Positions 1 to 6,482 of a stretch of DNA of 11,652 bases are shown here, piece after piece. The number at the start of each line of letters is the position of its first letter. Positions within the stretch are counted from its first letter, which is position 1. A model generated the notes under the pieces. It did not search any database. It had not been told where the DNA came from and was given only the letters and a program-made list of their open reading frames with translations. Source of the stretch: Rikenellaceae bacterium (lineage in GTDB: Bacteria > Bacteroidota > Bacteroidia > Bacteroidales > UBA932); contig CAAGFN010000200.1 of the NCBI GenBank assembly GCA_900769145.1, positions 1 through 11,652 of the forward strand. The letters are read 5' to 3'. A program made the translations under genes and the position numbers.

Positions 1-81
1 CTGGGCTGGAAGGCTGAGCGCTCCGTAGAGGAGACTCTGGCGGCCGCCTGGGCCTGGGAAAAGCGTATCAACGGGAAATAG
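1..81 (+). CDS. galE: UDP-glucose 4-epimerase, C-terminal end (partial)
   Basis: Only the last 26 codons and the TAG stop lie in the window. The peptide begins LGWKAERSVEETLAAAWAWE and ends in a short Lys-Arg-Asn tail. The pattern LGWKAE..S.EE....AW.W is the characteristic C-terminus of GalE, the cytoplasmic NAD-dependent enzyme that interconverts UDP-glucose and UDP-galactose for the Leloir pathway and for surface polysaccharide synthesis. The catalytic and NAD-binding parts lie upstream of the window and cannot be checked. The gene converges on radA, whose stop is 30 nt away. Another member of the extended NAD-sugar epimerase family is possible, but the tail is closest to GalE. Confidence 0.82.
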   Translation: MGWKAERSVEETLAAAWAWEKRINGK

Positions 82-89
82 CAGCATCT

Positions 90-107
90 CCCGGTCGGAA
101 GGCCGGG
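90..107. terminator. Hairpin between convergent galE and radA
   Basis: A 7-bp stem (CCCGGTC with GGCCGGG, one G-T pair) closes a GGAA loop in the 30-nt gap between two convergent genes. It could end transcription from both sides. Neither side has a clear T tract, so a conventional intrinsic terminator is only a possibility. Confidence 0.4.
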
Positions 108-111
108 TACC

Positions 112-1479
112 TTATCCCTTGAAAAGAATCCTCACGAGGGCCGGAACGTCGGAAACCCTGACGATTTCTATGCCGGCCGGAGGATTGTCGACAGACGAGA
201 ATGAGGAGATGTAAATCTTCCTGAATCCAAGACGTGCCGCTTCGGTGACACGTCTTTCTGTTTGATTGACAGGACGTATTTCACCGCTCAGGCCCACCTC
301 GCCGGCAAAGCAGACATTGGAAGGGAGAGCAAAGTCGAAATTGGAGGAGAGTACTGCGCAGATGACGGCCAGGTCGCAGGCCGGGTCGGAGACCCTCATT
401 CCTCCGGCAATATTGAGGAACACGTCTTTCATATTGAGCTTGAAGCCGGCCCGTTTTTCCAGGACCGCAAGCAGCATATTCAGCCTTCTCACATCGAAGC
501 CGGTAGCGGATCTCTGCGCTGTTCCGTATGCAGCAGTGCTTACCAGGGCCTGGACTTCGAACAGGAATGGTCTCAGGCCGTCCAGCATTGCGCAGATGGC
601 AGTGCCGCTGAGTCCTTCCTCGTGCATCGGAATCAGCATTTCCGAAGGATTGGTCACCTCCCGGAGTCCGGTTCCGGTCATCTCAAAGACGGCCAGTTCA
701 GATGTGGAGCCGAAACGGTTCTTTATGCTGCGGAGGAGGCGGTAGGAACCTTTGTTGTCCCCCTCGAACTGGAGTACCACGTCCACGATATGCTCCAGAA
801 TCTTCGGCCCTGCAATGTATCCGTCCTTGGTAATGTGGCCGATGAGAATGACAGGGATGCCGGTGCATTTGGCGAAATGCAGGAGCATTGCCGTGACTTC
901 CTTGATCTGGGACACAGACCCGGCGGAAGACTCGACATTGGCCGAAAACATTGTCTGCACGGAATCCACCACCATCAGGTCGGGTTTCAGGGCATCGGCC
1001 TGGGCAATGATGTTGCTGATGTCAGTCTCGCTGAAAATGAAGCAGTTGGAGTCATCGCCGCCGAGCCTGTCCGCCCGCATCTTGACCTGTCTTGCACTTT
1101 CCTCGCCGGAAACGTACAATGTTTTCAGTCCCGGGGAATGCAGGGGTATCTGCAATGAAAGGGTGGATTTGCCTATGCCCGGCTCGCCTCCTATGAGGAC
1201 CAGCGACCCCTTGACAATGCCTCCGCCGAGAAGTCTGTCCACTTCCTGAAGGCCGACTGACATTCTGGCTTCGGAGGAGGAGTCGATATCCTTCAGGTGA
1301 ACGGGACGGCGGCCCTGGTCTCCCTGCATTGTCCTGGAGGCGGGCTGTTTGCCGGTCGCCACGGTCTGCTCGACCATTGTATTCCATTCTCCGCATGCCG
1401 GACAGCGCCCCATCCATTTCGGGCTTTCATTGCCGCAGCTCGTACAGAACCATATTTTCTTCTCCTTCGCTGATGCCAT
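112..1479 (-). CDS. radA: DNA repair protein RadA/Sms
   Basis: RadA is a cytoplasmic RecA-like ATPase that drives branch migration and processes recombination intermediates. From ATG 1479 it has 455 residues, normal for the family. In order: an N-terminal four-cysteine zinc finger (C12, C15, C26, C29) in the context CTSCGNESPKWMGRCPACGEW; a P-loop GGEPGIGKST at about 97-106; a Walker B strand DLMVVDS near 167-173; the RadA-specific KNRFG motif at 253-257; and a C-terminal Lon-like domain from about 270. The reading frame stays open upstream to a TTG at 1611. That extension has no family similarity and runs through the promoter repeats, so the ATG just before the zinc finger is chosen. The gene appears to be transcribed alone; a terminator of the lipoprotein gene lies upstream and galE converges downstream. 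Confidence 0.96.
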   Translation of the reverse strand: MASAKEKKIWFCTSCGNESPKWMGRCPACGEWNTMVEQTVATGKQPASRTMQGDQGRRPVHLKDIDSSSEARMSVGLQEVDRLLGGGIVKGSLVLIGGEPGIGKSTLSLQIPLHSPGLKTLYVSGEESARQVKMRADRLGGDDSNCFIFSETDISNIIAQADALKPDLMVVDSVQTMFSANVESSAGSVSQIKEVTAMLLHFAKCTGIPVILIGHITKDGYIAGPKILEHIVDVVLQFEGDNKGSYRLLRSIKNRFGSTSELAVFEMTGTGLREVTNPSEMLIPMHEEGLSGTAICAMLDGLRPFLFEVQALVSTAAYGTAQRSATGFDVRRLNMLLAVLEKRAGFKLNMKDVFLNIAGGMRVSDPACDLAVICAVLSSNFDFALPSNVCFAGEVGLSGEIRPVNQTERRVTEAARLGFRKIYISSFSSVDNPPAGIEIVRVSDVPALVRILFKG

Positions 1480-1494
1480 ATCCAGATGTTTTCC

Positions 1495-1502
1495 CAAAGA
1501 TA
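1495..1502 (-). promoter_or_regulatory. Possible -7 element of the radA promoter
   Basis: Read on the - strand this is TATCTTTG, a full match to the Bacteroidota -7 consensus TAnnTTTG. It would start transcription about 10 nt before the radA ATG. No TTTG is seen at the expected -33 distance, so it is only a candidate. Two near matches (TATCTTTC) lie inside the direct repeats farther upstream. Confidence 0.35.
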
Positions 1503-1522
1503 GCGTTTTTCGGGGGAATATG

Positions 1523-1601
1523 AGGGAATCTGAGCCTGAAAGATATCCAAAAATTAGCCTGACAGAATCAACAGGGAATCTGAGCCGGAAAGATATCCAA
1601 A
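1523..1601. repeat. Pair of 29-bp direct repeats upstream of radA
   Basis: Positions 1523-1551 and 1573-1601 are identical except for one base (T at 1537, G at 1587). They are separated by 21 nt, giving a period of exactly 50 bp. Each copy begins AGGGAATCTGAGCC and ends AGATATCCAAA. On the radA coding strand each contains TTTGGATATCTTTC, which resembles a -7 element. The period is not a multiple of three, so the repeat is not a protein repeat. Paired operator sites or a duplicated promoter segment are both possible. Confidence 0.8.
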
Positions 1602-1635
1602 GATGACGCAACTTATTGTTTGAGGGTTCCTAAAC

Positions 1636-1672
1636 AAAAAAAGCAGCATCTTGAGTTACCTCAAGGTACCGC
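1636..1672 (-). terminator. Intrinsic terminator of the Cys-rich lipoprotein gene
   Basis: Read on the - strand, a 13-bp stem with one C-A mismatch and two G-T pairs (GCGGTACCTTGAG against CTCAAGATGCTGC) closes a GTAA loop and is followed directly by seven T residues (1642-1636). It starts 26 nt after the stop codon at 1699. This is a textbook Rho-independent terminator and separates the lipoprotein gene from radA. Confidence 0.88.
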
Positions 1673-1698
1673 AATTCTGAAATGAATAATCTTCCTGA

Positions 1699-1914
1699 TT
1701 ATTCAGCGCAAGCAGCGCAGCTGTCTGCACAAGCCTTTGTGCTATCGCAGCAAGCCTTTGTGCTGTCGCAGCAAGCACAGCTGTCAGCAGCAGCCTTGGT
1801 CTCTACTGCAGCCTCATCAGCAGAAGCCTCAGAAGACTTCTTGCAGCAGTTTCCGCAAGATGCAGCAGCAACCATAACGGCAACTACTGCTAAAGACATA
1901 AATACCTTTTTCAT
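1699..1914 (-). CDS. Small cysteine-rich lipoprotein, function unknown
   Basis: A 71-residue protein. Residues 1-19 form a lipoprotein signal (MKKVFMSLAV, then an Ala/Val-rich core) ending in the lipobox AASC, so Cys20 should be lipidated and the protein anchored in the envelope. The mature part is only 52 residues, with an acidic Ala/Glu-rich middle and a C-terminal block (46-71) holding eight cysteines at 46, 48, 49, 55, 56, 62, 66 and 69. This block is built from a 7-residue unit, CCDSTKA, repeated twice and then decayed. Adding Cys23 and Cys24 gives ten cysteines besides the lipidated one. Metal binding or redox buffering is plausible from composition alone. The ATG at 1914 is chosen because it gives a clean signal peptide; an upstream in-frame start at 1986 would cover the promoter. 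The gene has its own promoter and terminator. I recognise no named family. Confidence 0.85.
   Translation of the reverse strand: MKKVFMSLAVVAVMVAAASCGNCCKKSSEASADEAAVETKAAADSCACCDSTKACCDSTKACADSCAACAE
1731..1772. repeat. 21-bp tandem repeat coding for CCDSTKA units
   Basis: Two adjacent 21-bp units, 1731-1751 and 1752-1772, differ at one base (A at 1744, G at 1765). A third, diverged unit follows at about 1773-1793. They encode the heptad-length Cys repeats of the lipoprotein, in frame, so copy-number change would lengthen or shorten the Cys tail without a frameshift. Confidence 0.8.
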
Positions 1915-1956
1915 CGTCTGTACACTAAAAAACTGATTAAACATACGTTCAGGCGA

Positions 1957-1987
1957 CAAAAGTACATAGATTTTTAGAATATGCAAA
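1957..1987 (-). promoter_or_regulatory. Bacteroidota-type promoter of the Cys-rich lipoprotein
   Basis: On the - strand TTTG (1987-1984) and TACTTTTG (1964-1957) are separated by exactly 19 nt, a full match to the Bacteroidota sigma pattern TTTG-N19-TAnnTTTG. Transcription would begin near 1950, giving a leader of about 35-40 nt before the ATG at 1914. The surrounding intergenic DNA (1915-2083) is very AT-rich, and I see nothing else coding in it. Confidence 0.85.
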
Positions 1988-2071
1988 GAAATTTATCATT
2001 ATTCTTACAAAAATCGTAAAACACTCATTATTAAATCTTTTTAAGCGACTTACTACATCGTTTAAACCCAC

Positions 2072-2124
2072 AAAAAACAAGTTTCGGGTGACCTCGCTTA
2101 CAGATTGTAAGCAGGGCCACCCGA
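2072..2124 (-). terminator. Long hairpin terminator ending the mutL-hydrolase cluster
   Basis: Positions 2084-2124 form a 19-bp stem with a 3-nt loop: an outer 7-bp helix (TCGGGTG with CACCCGA), an imperfect middle with G-T pairs and one mismatch, and an inner perfect 7-bp helix (GCTTACA with TGTAAGC). On the - strand it is followed by a T-rich run including six T residues (2077-2072). It lies about 20 nt after the hydrolase stop at 2146 and probably ends the long - strand transcript. Confidence 0.82.
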
Positions 2125-2145
2125 CTAAAAGACCAGAACACCGGG

Positions 2146-3501
2146 CTATCTCACATCTACCTCAACAGAAGCGGAATAGAGGCGGCGAGGGTCTCCGAAG
2201 AGAGCACAGCTGTTCACCATATCCTCGAGCCGGCGTTCAGGTTTTCCGCGCCAGACGCATTTTCCATTGAGAATCACTGTAACCTTGCTGTCCAGGTCCA
2301 GAAGTTCATCGCAGAGATATATCCTGACAGAGCCTCCCTTCGCAGGGTAATATTGCTTCTCGAACTTCATCTCAATGCCATAGACAGGGTCAGTCTGCGT
2401 GGTGGTGTATTCGACATCATCCACATTGATATTGATGACATTGCCCTCGATAGTCATCTCATAATGGCGGCGACGGCCATTCTCCAGTTCAGGTTCCTCA
2501 ACCACGAGGTTGTAGAAGCGGTTCCTCTTGATGCCGTCCATCTCGAAATTCTCCCAGTCAACATAATGCGGGTAAGGGTTGCGCACGAAATCCTTGAGCC
2601 ATGGGGTCGTATTGAAATAACCTACGGAATGATGGTCGGCACCGGGTACTACCTCGATATTGTGCACGTAAAGCCCGGGATGCTCCTTCCCGAAACGGTC
2701 GAACTCGTCCTTGGTATAACCTGTCAGAATATCCCTGTAGAACATCTTGTCCTCAGCTCCGGTACGGAAGGAGAATGCAATGTTTGCGCAGTTCTCGACC
2801 GGGGCGTTCTTCAATGGCTCACCTCCCGCGATAGGGCCTGCACCTGCCAGATAATCAGCATAATAGGATGCAAGACGCTGGCTGCCGTAAGCACCTTCTG
2901 AGATACCGATGAAGAAGAGCCTGTCAGGGTCCACCTGGCCGGAAGCCAGACCGAGCCGGATGAATTTCTCCCAGGCATACTGCTTGCCCTTCTGCCACCA
3001 GCGGTAATAGGAACCGGTGTTCGGAATCTTCGGCACAAAGAAGGCGGAGGAGTCCTGGAACTGGGATGAGAGAATGAGCCCGTTCTGCCACTCCCTATCA
3101 GGATTGCCGGAGCCGTGAAGGTAGATGAAAGTCCTGTAACCGTGCTCCAGGGCAGGCCCGCGGCTGCACCAGTAATATTTCATCTTCGCATCTGGTTCGA
3201 GGTCGGCCGGGATGTTCCATTCGCCTGCCCCCTCCCAGCTCATAGGGATGACCGGCTGGAGCTTCTCCTCGGTGAAATTGTCATTGGCTTTCACCCAGGA
3301 TGCCCATATATCGGCCCTGAGGGCTTCTGTCTCCAACTTGGTGAACCGGGCCGGAGAATCATAATCGGTTCTGCTGCCGGATAGCCAGTCGGAAAAGTAT
3401 TTCTCCGGAACAGGCGGCACGCCCTTCTTCGACGAAGCGTAAGTCATTGCCGGTAAAATCAGCATCAATGCGGATGCTGCCAAAAGTCTTGTTCTTTTCA
3501 T
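2146..3501 (-). CDS. Secreted alpha/beta-hydrolase (esterase-like) with C-terminal beta domain
   Basis: A 451-residue exported protein with a signal peptide at about 1-23 (MKRTRLLAASALMLILP, then an Ala cleavage region). The middle is an alpha/beta hydrolase: the strand and oxyanion segment FIYLHGSGNPDREW at 125-138; the nucleophile elbow GISEG with Ser201; a likely acid Asp251 (TGAEDKMFY); and a histidine pair at 290-291 (PGADHHSVGY). This order resembles PHB-depolymerase and feruloyl-esterase-like enzymes. From about 310 to 451 there is a separate, beta-rich segment (FEKQYYPAKGGSVRIYLCDE) that could pack against or extend the catalytic domain. The substrate cannot be read from sequence; an ester of a polysaccharide or peptide is a guess. 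It is the last gene of the cluster, its ATG 3 nt after the upstream stop, followed by a strong terminator. Confidence 0.82.
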   Translation of the reverse strand: MKRTRLLAASALMLILPAMTYASSKKGVPPVPEKYFSDWLSGSRTDYDSPARFTKLETEALRADIWASWVKANDNFTEEKLQPVIPMSWEGAGEWNIPADLEPDAKMKYYWCSRGPALEHGYRTFIYLHGSGNPDREWQNGLILSSQFQDSSAFFVPKIPNTGSYYRWWQKGKQYAWEKFIRLGLASGQVDPDRLFFIGISEGAYGSQRLASYYADYLAGAGPIAGGEPLKNAPVENCANIAFSFRTGAEDKMFYRDILTGYTKDEFDRFGKEHPGLYVHNIEVVPGADHHSVGYFNTTPWLKDFVRNPYPHYVDWENFEMDGIKRNRFYNLVVEEPELENGRRRHYEMTIEGNVININVDDVEYTTTQTDPVYGIEMKFEKQYYPAKGGSVRIYLCDELLDLDSKVTVILNGKCVWRGKPERRLEDMVNSCALFGDPRRLYSASVEVDVR

Positions 3502-3504
3502 ATC

Positions 3505-4008
3505 TTATTTTATTCTGGTCCGTGGAAGACGGAACACTTCCATATCGTGGATTCCGTCTCCGTCAATGTGAAATCTCAATGCTGTCCTCTCGACCTGCCA
3601 ACCCTGGTTGCCGCAGGCACCCGGATTGATGTGAAGAAGGTTGTGCGTCTTGTCATTCTGCACCAGCAGGATGTGTGAATGCCCGCAGACAAATATGTCC
3701 GGACGGTATCTGTCAATGAGGGCCAATGCTTCCAGGTCATAGCGGCCGGGCCTGCCTCCGATATGCTTCAGAAGGATTTTCCTGCCCTCGCATTCGAAAA
3801 ACTTGAATGCGGGATAGGCCCGGCGGATATCCTGTCCGTCACAATTGCCGTGCACTCCCATCATTGGCTTGAACGCAGCAATCGAATCGGCAAACTCAAT
3901 CCCGCCTCCGAAATCCCCGGCATGCCAAAGCTGGTCAACCGGAGCAAGGAATTCCTTGAATTCAGGGCCGAACACCCCGTGCGTATCTGAAATGACACCT
4001 ATCAGCAT
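3505..4008 (-). CDS. YfcE/MJ0936-type metallophosphoesterase
   Basis: A 167-residue cytoplasmic protein of the calcineurin-like fold. The metal-binding motifs appear in the expected order: SDTHG (D8, H10), AGDFGG (D32), HGNCDG (N55), KHIGG (H82) and CGHSH (H110, H112). Length and motif set fit the small YfcE/MJ0936 family, which hydrolyses phosphodiester or phosphomonoester substrates with Mn2+ or similar ions; the natural substrate is generally unknown. The frame is open upstream to 4119, but that part lies inside rsmE and is Pro/Arg-rich, so the ATG at 4008 directly before the first conserved strand (MLIGVISDTHG) is chosen. The ATG lies 4 nt after the rsmE stop, and the stop lies 3 nt before the hydrolase ATG, so all three are probably co-transcribed and translationally coupled. 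Confidence 0.92.
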   Translation of the reverse strand: MLIGVISDTHGVFGPEFKEFLAPVDQLWHAGDFGGGIEFADSIAAFKPMMGVHGNCDGQDIRRAYPAFKFFECEGRKILLKHIGGRPGRYDLEALALIDRYRPDIFVCGHSHILLVQNDKTHNLLHINPGACGNQGWQVERTALRFHIDGDGIHDMEVFRLPRTRIK

Positions 4009-4012
4009 AATC

Positions 4013-4735
4013 TCAAATGTTATTATAATAAGCGGCGAAGACGGCGGCGAGGGCGGCGGTCTCGGTCCGGAGCCTGGACTCGCCCAGATGCACCGGGATG
4101 AACCCCGCTTCAATCGCAAGCCCTACCTCCTCCCTGGAAAAATCCCCCTCAGGGCCTATCAGGACAATGTATTCCTTCTTGTCCGCATCAGCCAATGCCT
4201 CCACGACCGATGTCCTCGGATGGCTCTCATCCTCGAAGCAGCAGGCTATCAGTTTCAATGCTTCCGAACAGGAGGCGGAAGCAATAAATTCTTTTACCGT
4301 CAACGGTTCGGCAATCTCCGGGATGGAAGACTTGAGGGACTGCTTGGCAGCGGAGAGAACTATCCTCCTGAGCCTGTCCGTCTTGATCACCTTCCTCTCC
4401 GAATGGTCCCCGATTACAGGCACAAGCCTGTCCATACCGACCTCGGTGGCCTTTTCCGCAAACCATTCGTATCTGTCAATGTTCTTGGTCGGACAGACTG
4501 CCATCTCCAGCCTGTAGGGATGCGAACCCCAGCCGGGATTGGCTTTCTCAATCCTTGCGACAGCGGCTTTCGGGGAGGCTTGGGTGACAATGCAGTCGTA
4601 CATTGTGCCTGCTCCGTCAATGACGCATACACTGTCCCCTTCCCGATGCCTCAGCACCCGGACGCAATGCGCCGACTCCTCTTCCCCAAGGAAGCACATC
4701 CCTGCCTCAATCCGGTCTGTCCAGAAAATTTCCAT
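4013..4735 (-). CDS. rsmE: 16S rRNA (uracil-1498-N3)-methyltransferase
   Basis: RsmE methylates N3 of U1498 in the 16S rRNA decoding centre using S-adenosylmethionine. The 240-residue length is typical. The N-terminal PUA-like part includes HCVRVLRHREGD at 23-34. The SPOUT-fold catalytic part shows the family landmarks: EKATEVGMDRLVPV from 94, SAAKQSLKSSIPE near 128-140, IGPEGDFSREE at 193-203 and LGESRLRTETAALAA at 217-231. The last two form the trefoil-knot cofactor site. Its ATG is one base past the stop of the tsaC-like gene, and its stop is 4 nt before the phosphoesterase ATG, placing it in the middle of the cluster next to another RNA-modification gene. No disrupted motif is seen. Confidence 0.96.
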   Translation of the reverse strand: MEIFWTDRIEAGMCFLGEEESAHCVRVLRHREGDSVCVIDGAGTMYDCIVTQASPKAAVARIEKANPGWGSHPYRLEMAVCPTKNIDRYEWFAEKATEVGMDRLVPVIGDHSERKVIKTDRLRRIVLSAAKQSLKSSIPEIAEPLTVKEFIASASCSEALKLIACCFEDESHPRTSVVEALADADKKEYIVLIGPEGDFSREEVGLAIEAGFIPVHLGESRLRTETAALAAVFAAYYNNI

Positions 4736-4736
4736 A

Positions 4737-5360
4737 TCAACCCCTGATGATGCTTATCTGCCCGTCGAGTCCTACTTTGATGATTTGCGATGCCTGGCCG
4801 GTGGATTTTTCCTCCTCAGAAGGCTCGACAATATGGTCAACCGCCTTCCTGATATTCTCAGGAATATCGGCGTACTTCTTCGGGGAAGGTTCTCCGGAAA
4901 TATTGGCCGAAGTGGACACAATCGGGCGTCCAAGCTTGTGTATCAATGTTTTGCAGAAATCCATATCCGGAATCCTGATGGCCACTGTACCGTCCTCGGC
5001 CACGACATTCCAGGCGAGGAAATGCTTGTCGGCCACAGCCTCTGCACCTTCCGCAGGAGCCTTGCCGCAGATGGCATCCGGGTAGATGATAGTCATCGGG
5101 CTGTCATTGACCTCGACCAGCTGAATTGCCATTTCCGGGATTTCCTTCACATATCTGCATACCATGTCCAGGTCCGAAGCCAGGAGGACAAGTGCCTTGC
5201 TGTCAGAGCGTTTCTTGATTTCGTAAATCCTCGATACGGCCTTGGGGTCGGTGGCATCGCAGCCTATGCCCCATATAGTATCCGTCGGATACAGGATCAC
5301 GCCTCCGGAGCGGAGTACCTCAAGTGCCTTGGAGACGGCCTCATTGTTGATATTACCCAT
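4737..5360 (-). CDS. tsaC: L-threonylcarbamoyladenylate synthase (TsaC/Sua5/YrdC family)
   Basis: A 207-residue single-domain protein of the YrdC fold. Landmarks are YPTDTIWGIGCDA at 24-36, IYEIKKRSDSKALVLL at 45-60 (the usual KR site) and STSANISG at 149-156. The family makes threonylcarbamoyl-AMP from threonine, bicarbonate and ATP, the first step of t6A37 formation on ANN-decoding tRNAs. There is no C-terminal Sua5 domain. The segment DSPMTIIYP (86-94) stands where many members have PGPVT, and a stretch around 97-125 is longer than in minimal TsaC, so a YciO-like paralogue cannot be fully excluded. It starts 11 nt after the EEP-protein stop and ends 1 nt before the rsmE ATG. TsaD, TsaB and TsaE are not in the window. 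Confidence 0.88.
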   Translation of the reverse strand: MGNINNEAVSKALEVLRSGGVILYPTDTIWGIGCDATDPKAVSRIYEIKKRSDSKALVLLASDLDMVCRYVKEIPEMAIQLVEVNDSPMTIIYPDAICGKAPAEGAEAVADKHFLAWNVVAEDGTVAIRIPDMDFCKTLIHKLGRPIVSTSANISGEPSPKKYADIPENIRKAVDHIVEPSEEEKSTGQASQIIKVGLDGQISIIRG

Positions 5361-5371
5361 ATTTTCAATAT

Positions 5372-6460
5372 TTATTCTCCCAGATCGATTACGGTCTCCA
5401 CCGGATAATGGTCTGAGTATTTCTTATGTTCAACATTATGTGATACAGCATCATATCTGTCCGGAAACAGCACATAGTCTATCCGGAGGAATGGCCTGAG
5501 CCTGGAGAATGTGGCCCCGCTCCCGCTGCCGGCCTCCTCGAATGAGTCCTTCCTGCCGCGACAAAGCCGGTAATATGTATATGACATCGGGGTGTCATTG
5601 AAATCACCCGCAACGATGGCCCCCACAGGGCAGCTGTCAATGCTCTCCATCACCTGCTCCACCTGCTCGGGCCTGCGGATGATGGAGCGTTTCATCTTGT
5701 CCTCGGTCTCCCTGACGGTTTTCTTGTAATCCGCCTCCATTGACTCGGCGAGACGGGAAAGTGATATTCCATAACTCTGGAAATGGCAATTGTACACCCT
5801 GAATACATTGCCACGCACCTCGTGGTCAGTATAGAATGCCAGATTGGCGCTGTTCTCGAAAGATATCCTGCCCTTGTTCGTGACAGGTGTACGGCTCAGG
5901 GTCACGTTGCCGGAGCAATATCCCGGGCCTTCATTGACGAAATAATTCAGGCGGTAGCCCTTCATTGTCCGGCCCAGATAGGCTGTCATTGCCTCGACGC
6001 TCTCGCTCTGGAACTCCTGAAGGCATATTATGTCCGCATCCTTCGACTTGAGATAGGCCATTACGGAATCCCGGCATTCCTTCCAGGACTTGAATCCGTC
6101 ATCCTGGGAGAGGGAAAAGCGTCCCACATTGTACGTGATTATGCGAAGGTCGCGACTATCCTCCCTCACCGGCTCCGATGCCGGACGGTAATATTTGCCG
6201 ATGATGAAGACGGAGGGCAGAATGGCAATGAGGGGTATGAGGAATGTCCTGGAGCGGCGGAAAATAGCCCAGACGAGAAGGATGGTATTCAGTAGGAGGA
6301 ACGGGGCGTAGAGGAGTCCGAAGAGGGTAATGAACCAGGCCTTGGCCGGATTGACATAACTGGACAGATAAGATAGCAACAGCAAGCCTGCGGATATCAC
6401 CATCAATGTCCGCGAGGTTATTCCGAAGAAAATGCCGTGCTTCTTTCTGGTCTTCCTCAT
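5372..6460 (-). CDS. Membrane-anchored endonuclease/exonuclease/phosphatase (EEP) family protein
   Basis: From ATG 6460 it has 362 residues. After a basic N-terminus (MRKTRKKHG) come three hydrophobic segments at about 18-36, 42-67 and 73-88, then an EEP domain from about 105 to the end, which the topology places outside the cytoplasm or at the membrane surface. Catalytic motifs are intact: TYNVG (N111), CLQEF (E149), NCHFQSYG (H226), AGDFNDTP (D286, N288), RIDYVLF (D328) and YSDHYPV (D350, H351). This superfamily cleaves phosphodiesters in nucleic acids, lipids or inositol phosphates; the membrane anchoring makes a lipid or extracellular substrate as likely as DNA. A GTG at 6499 would add 13 residues and overlap the rhomboid gene by 17 nt. 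ATG 6460 is preferred because GGAG lies just upstream of it. It sits between rhomboid and tsaC. Confidence 0.88.
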   Translation of the reverse strand: MRKTRKKHGIFFGITSRTLMVISAGLLLLSYLSSYVNPAKAWFITLFGLLYAPFLLLNTILLVWAIFRRSRTFLIPLIAILPSVFIIGKYYRPASEPVREDSRDLRIITYNVGRFSLSQDDGFKSWKECRDSVMAYLKSKDADIICLQEFQSESVEAMTAYLGRTMKGYRLNYFVNEGPGYCSGNVTLSRTPVTNKGRISFENSANLAFYTDHEVRGNVFRVYNCHFQSYGISLSRLAESMEADYKKTVRETEDKMKRSIIRRPEQVEQVMESIDSCPVGAIVAGDFNDTPMSYTYYRLCRGRKDSFEEAGSGSGATFSRLRPFLRIDYVLFPDRYDAVSHNVEHKKYSDHYPVETVIDLGE

Positions 6461-6482
6461 TGCTCCAAGATGCAAGTATCCA

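Noticed and set aside
262..1158. Long + strand open frame antisense to radA
   Set aside because: It lies wholly inside radA, whose zinc finger, P-loop and KNRFG motifs are intact on the other strand. The + strand product has no recognisable domain and a composition typical of an antisense frame.
1523..1601. The 29-bp repeats as the remnant of a CRISPR array
   Set aside because: There are only two copies, with a 21-nt spacer, no further units and no cas genes nearby; they sit in the radA promoter region.
1682..1936. + strand frame with Ala/Gln/Ser repeats opposite the Cys-rich lipoprotein
   Set aside because: The - strand frame has a clean lipoprotein signal, promoter and terminator. The + strand repeats are the antisense reading of the 21-bp units.
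2084..2124. Long perfect-looking inverted repeat as an attachment site or transposon end
   Set aside because: It has a 3-nt loop, follows a gene stop directly and is followed by a T-rich run on the transcribed strand, which is best explained as a terminator. No transposase or target duplication is seen.
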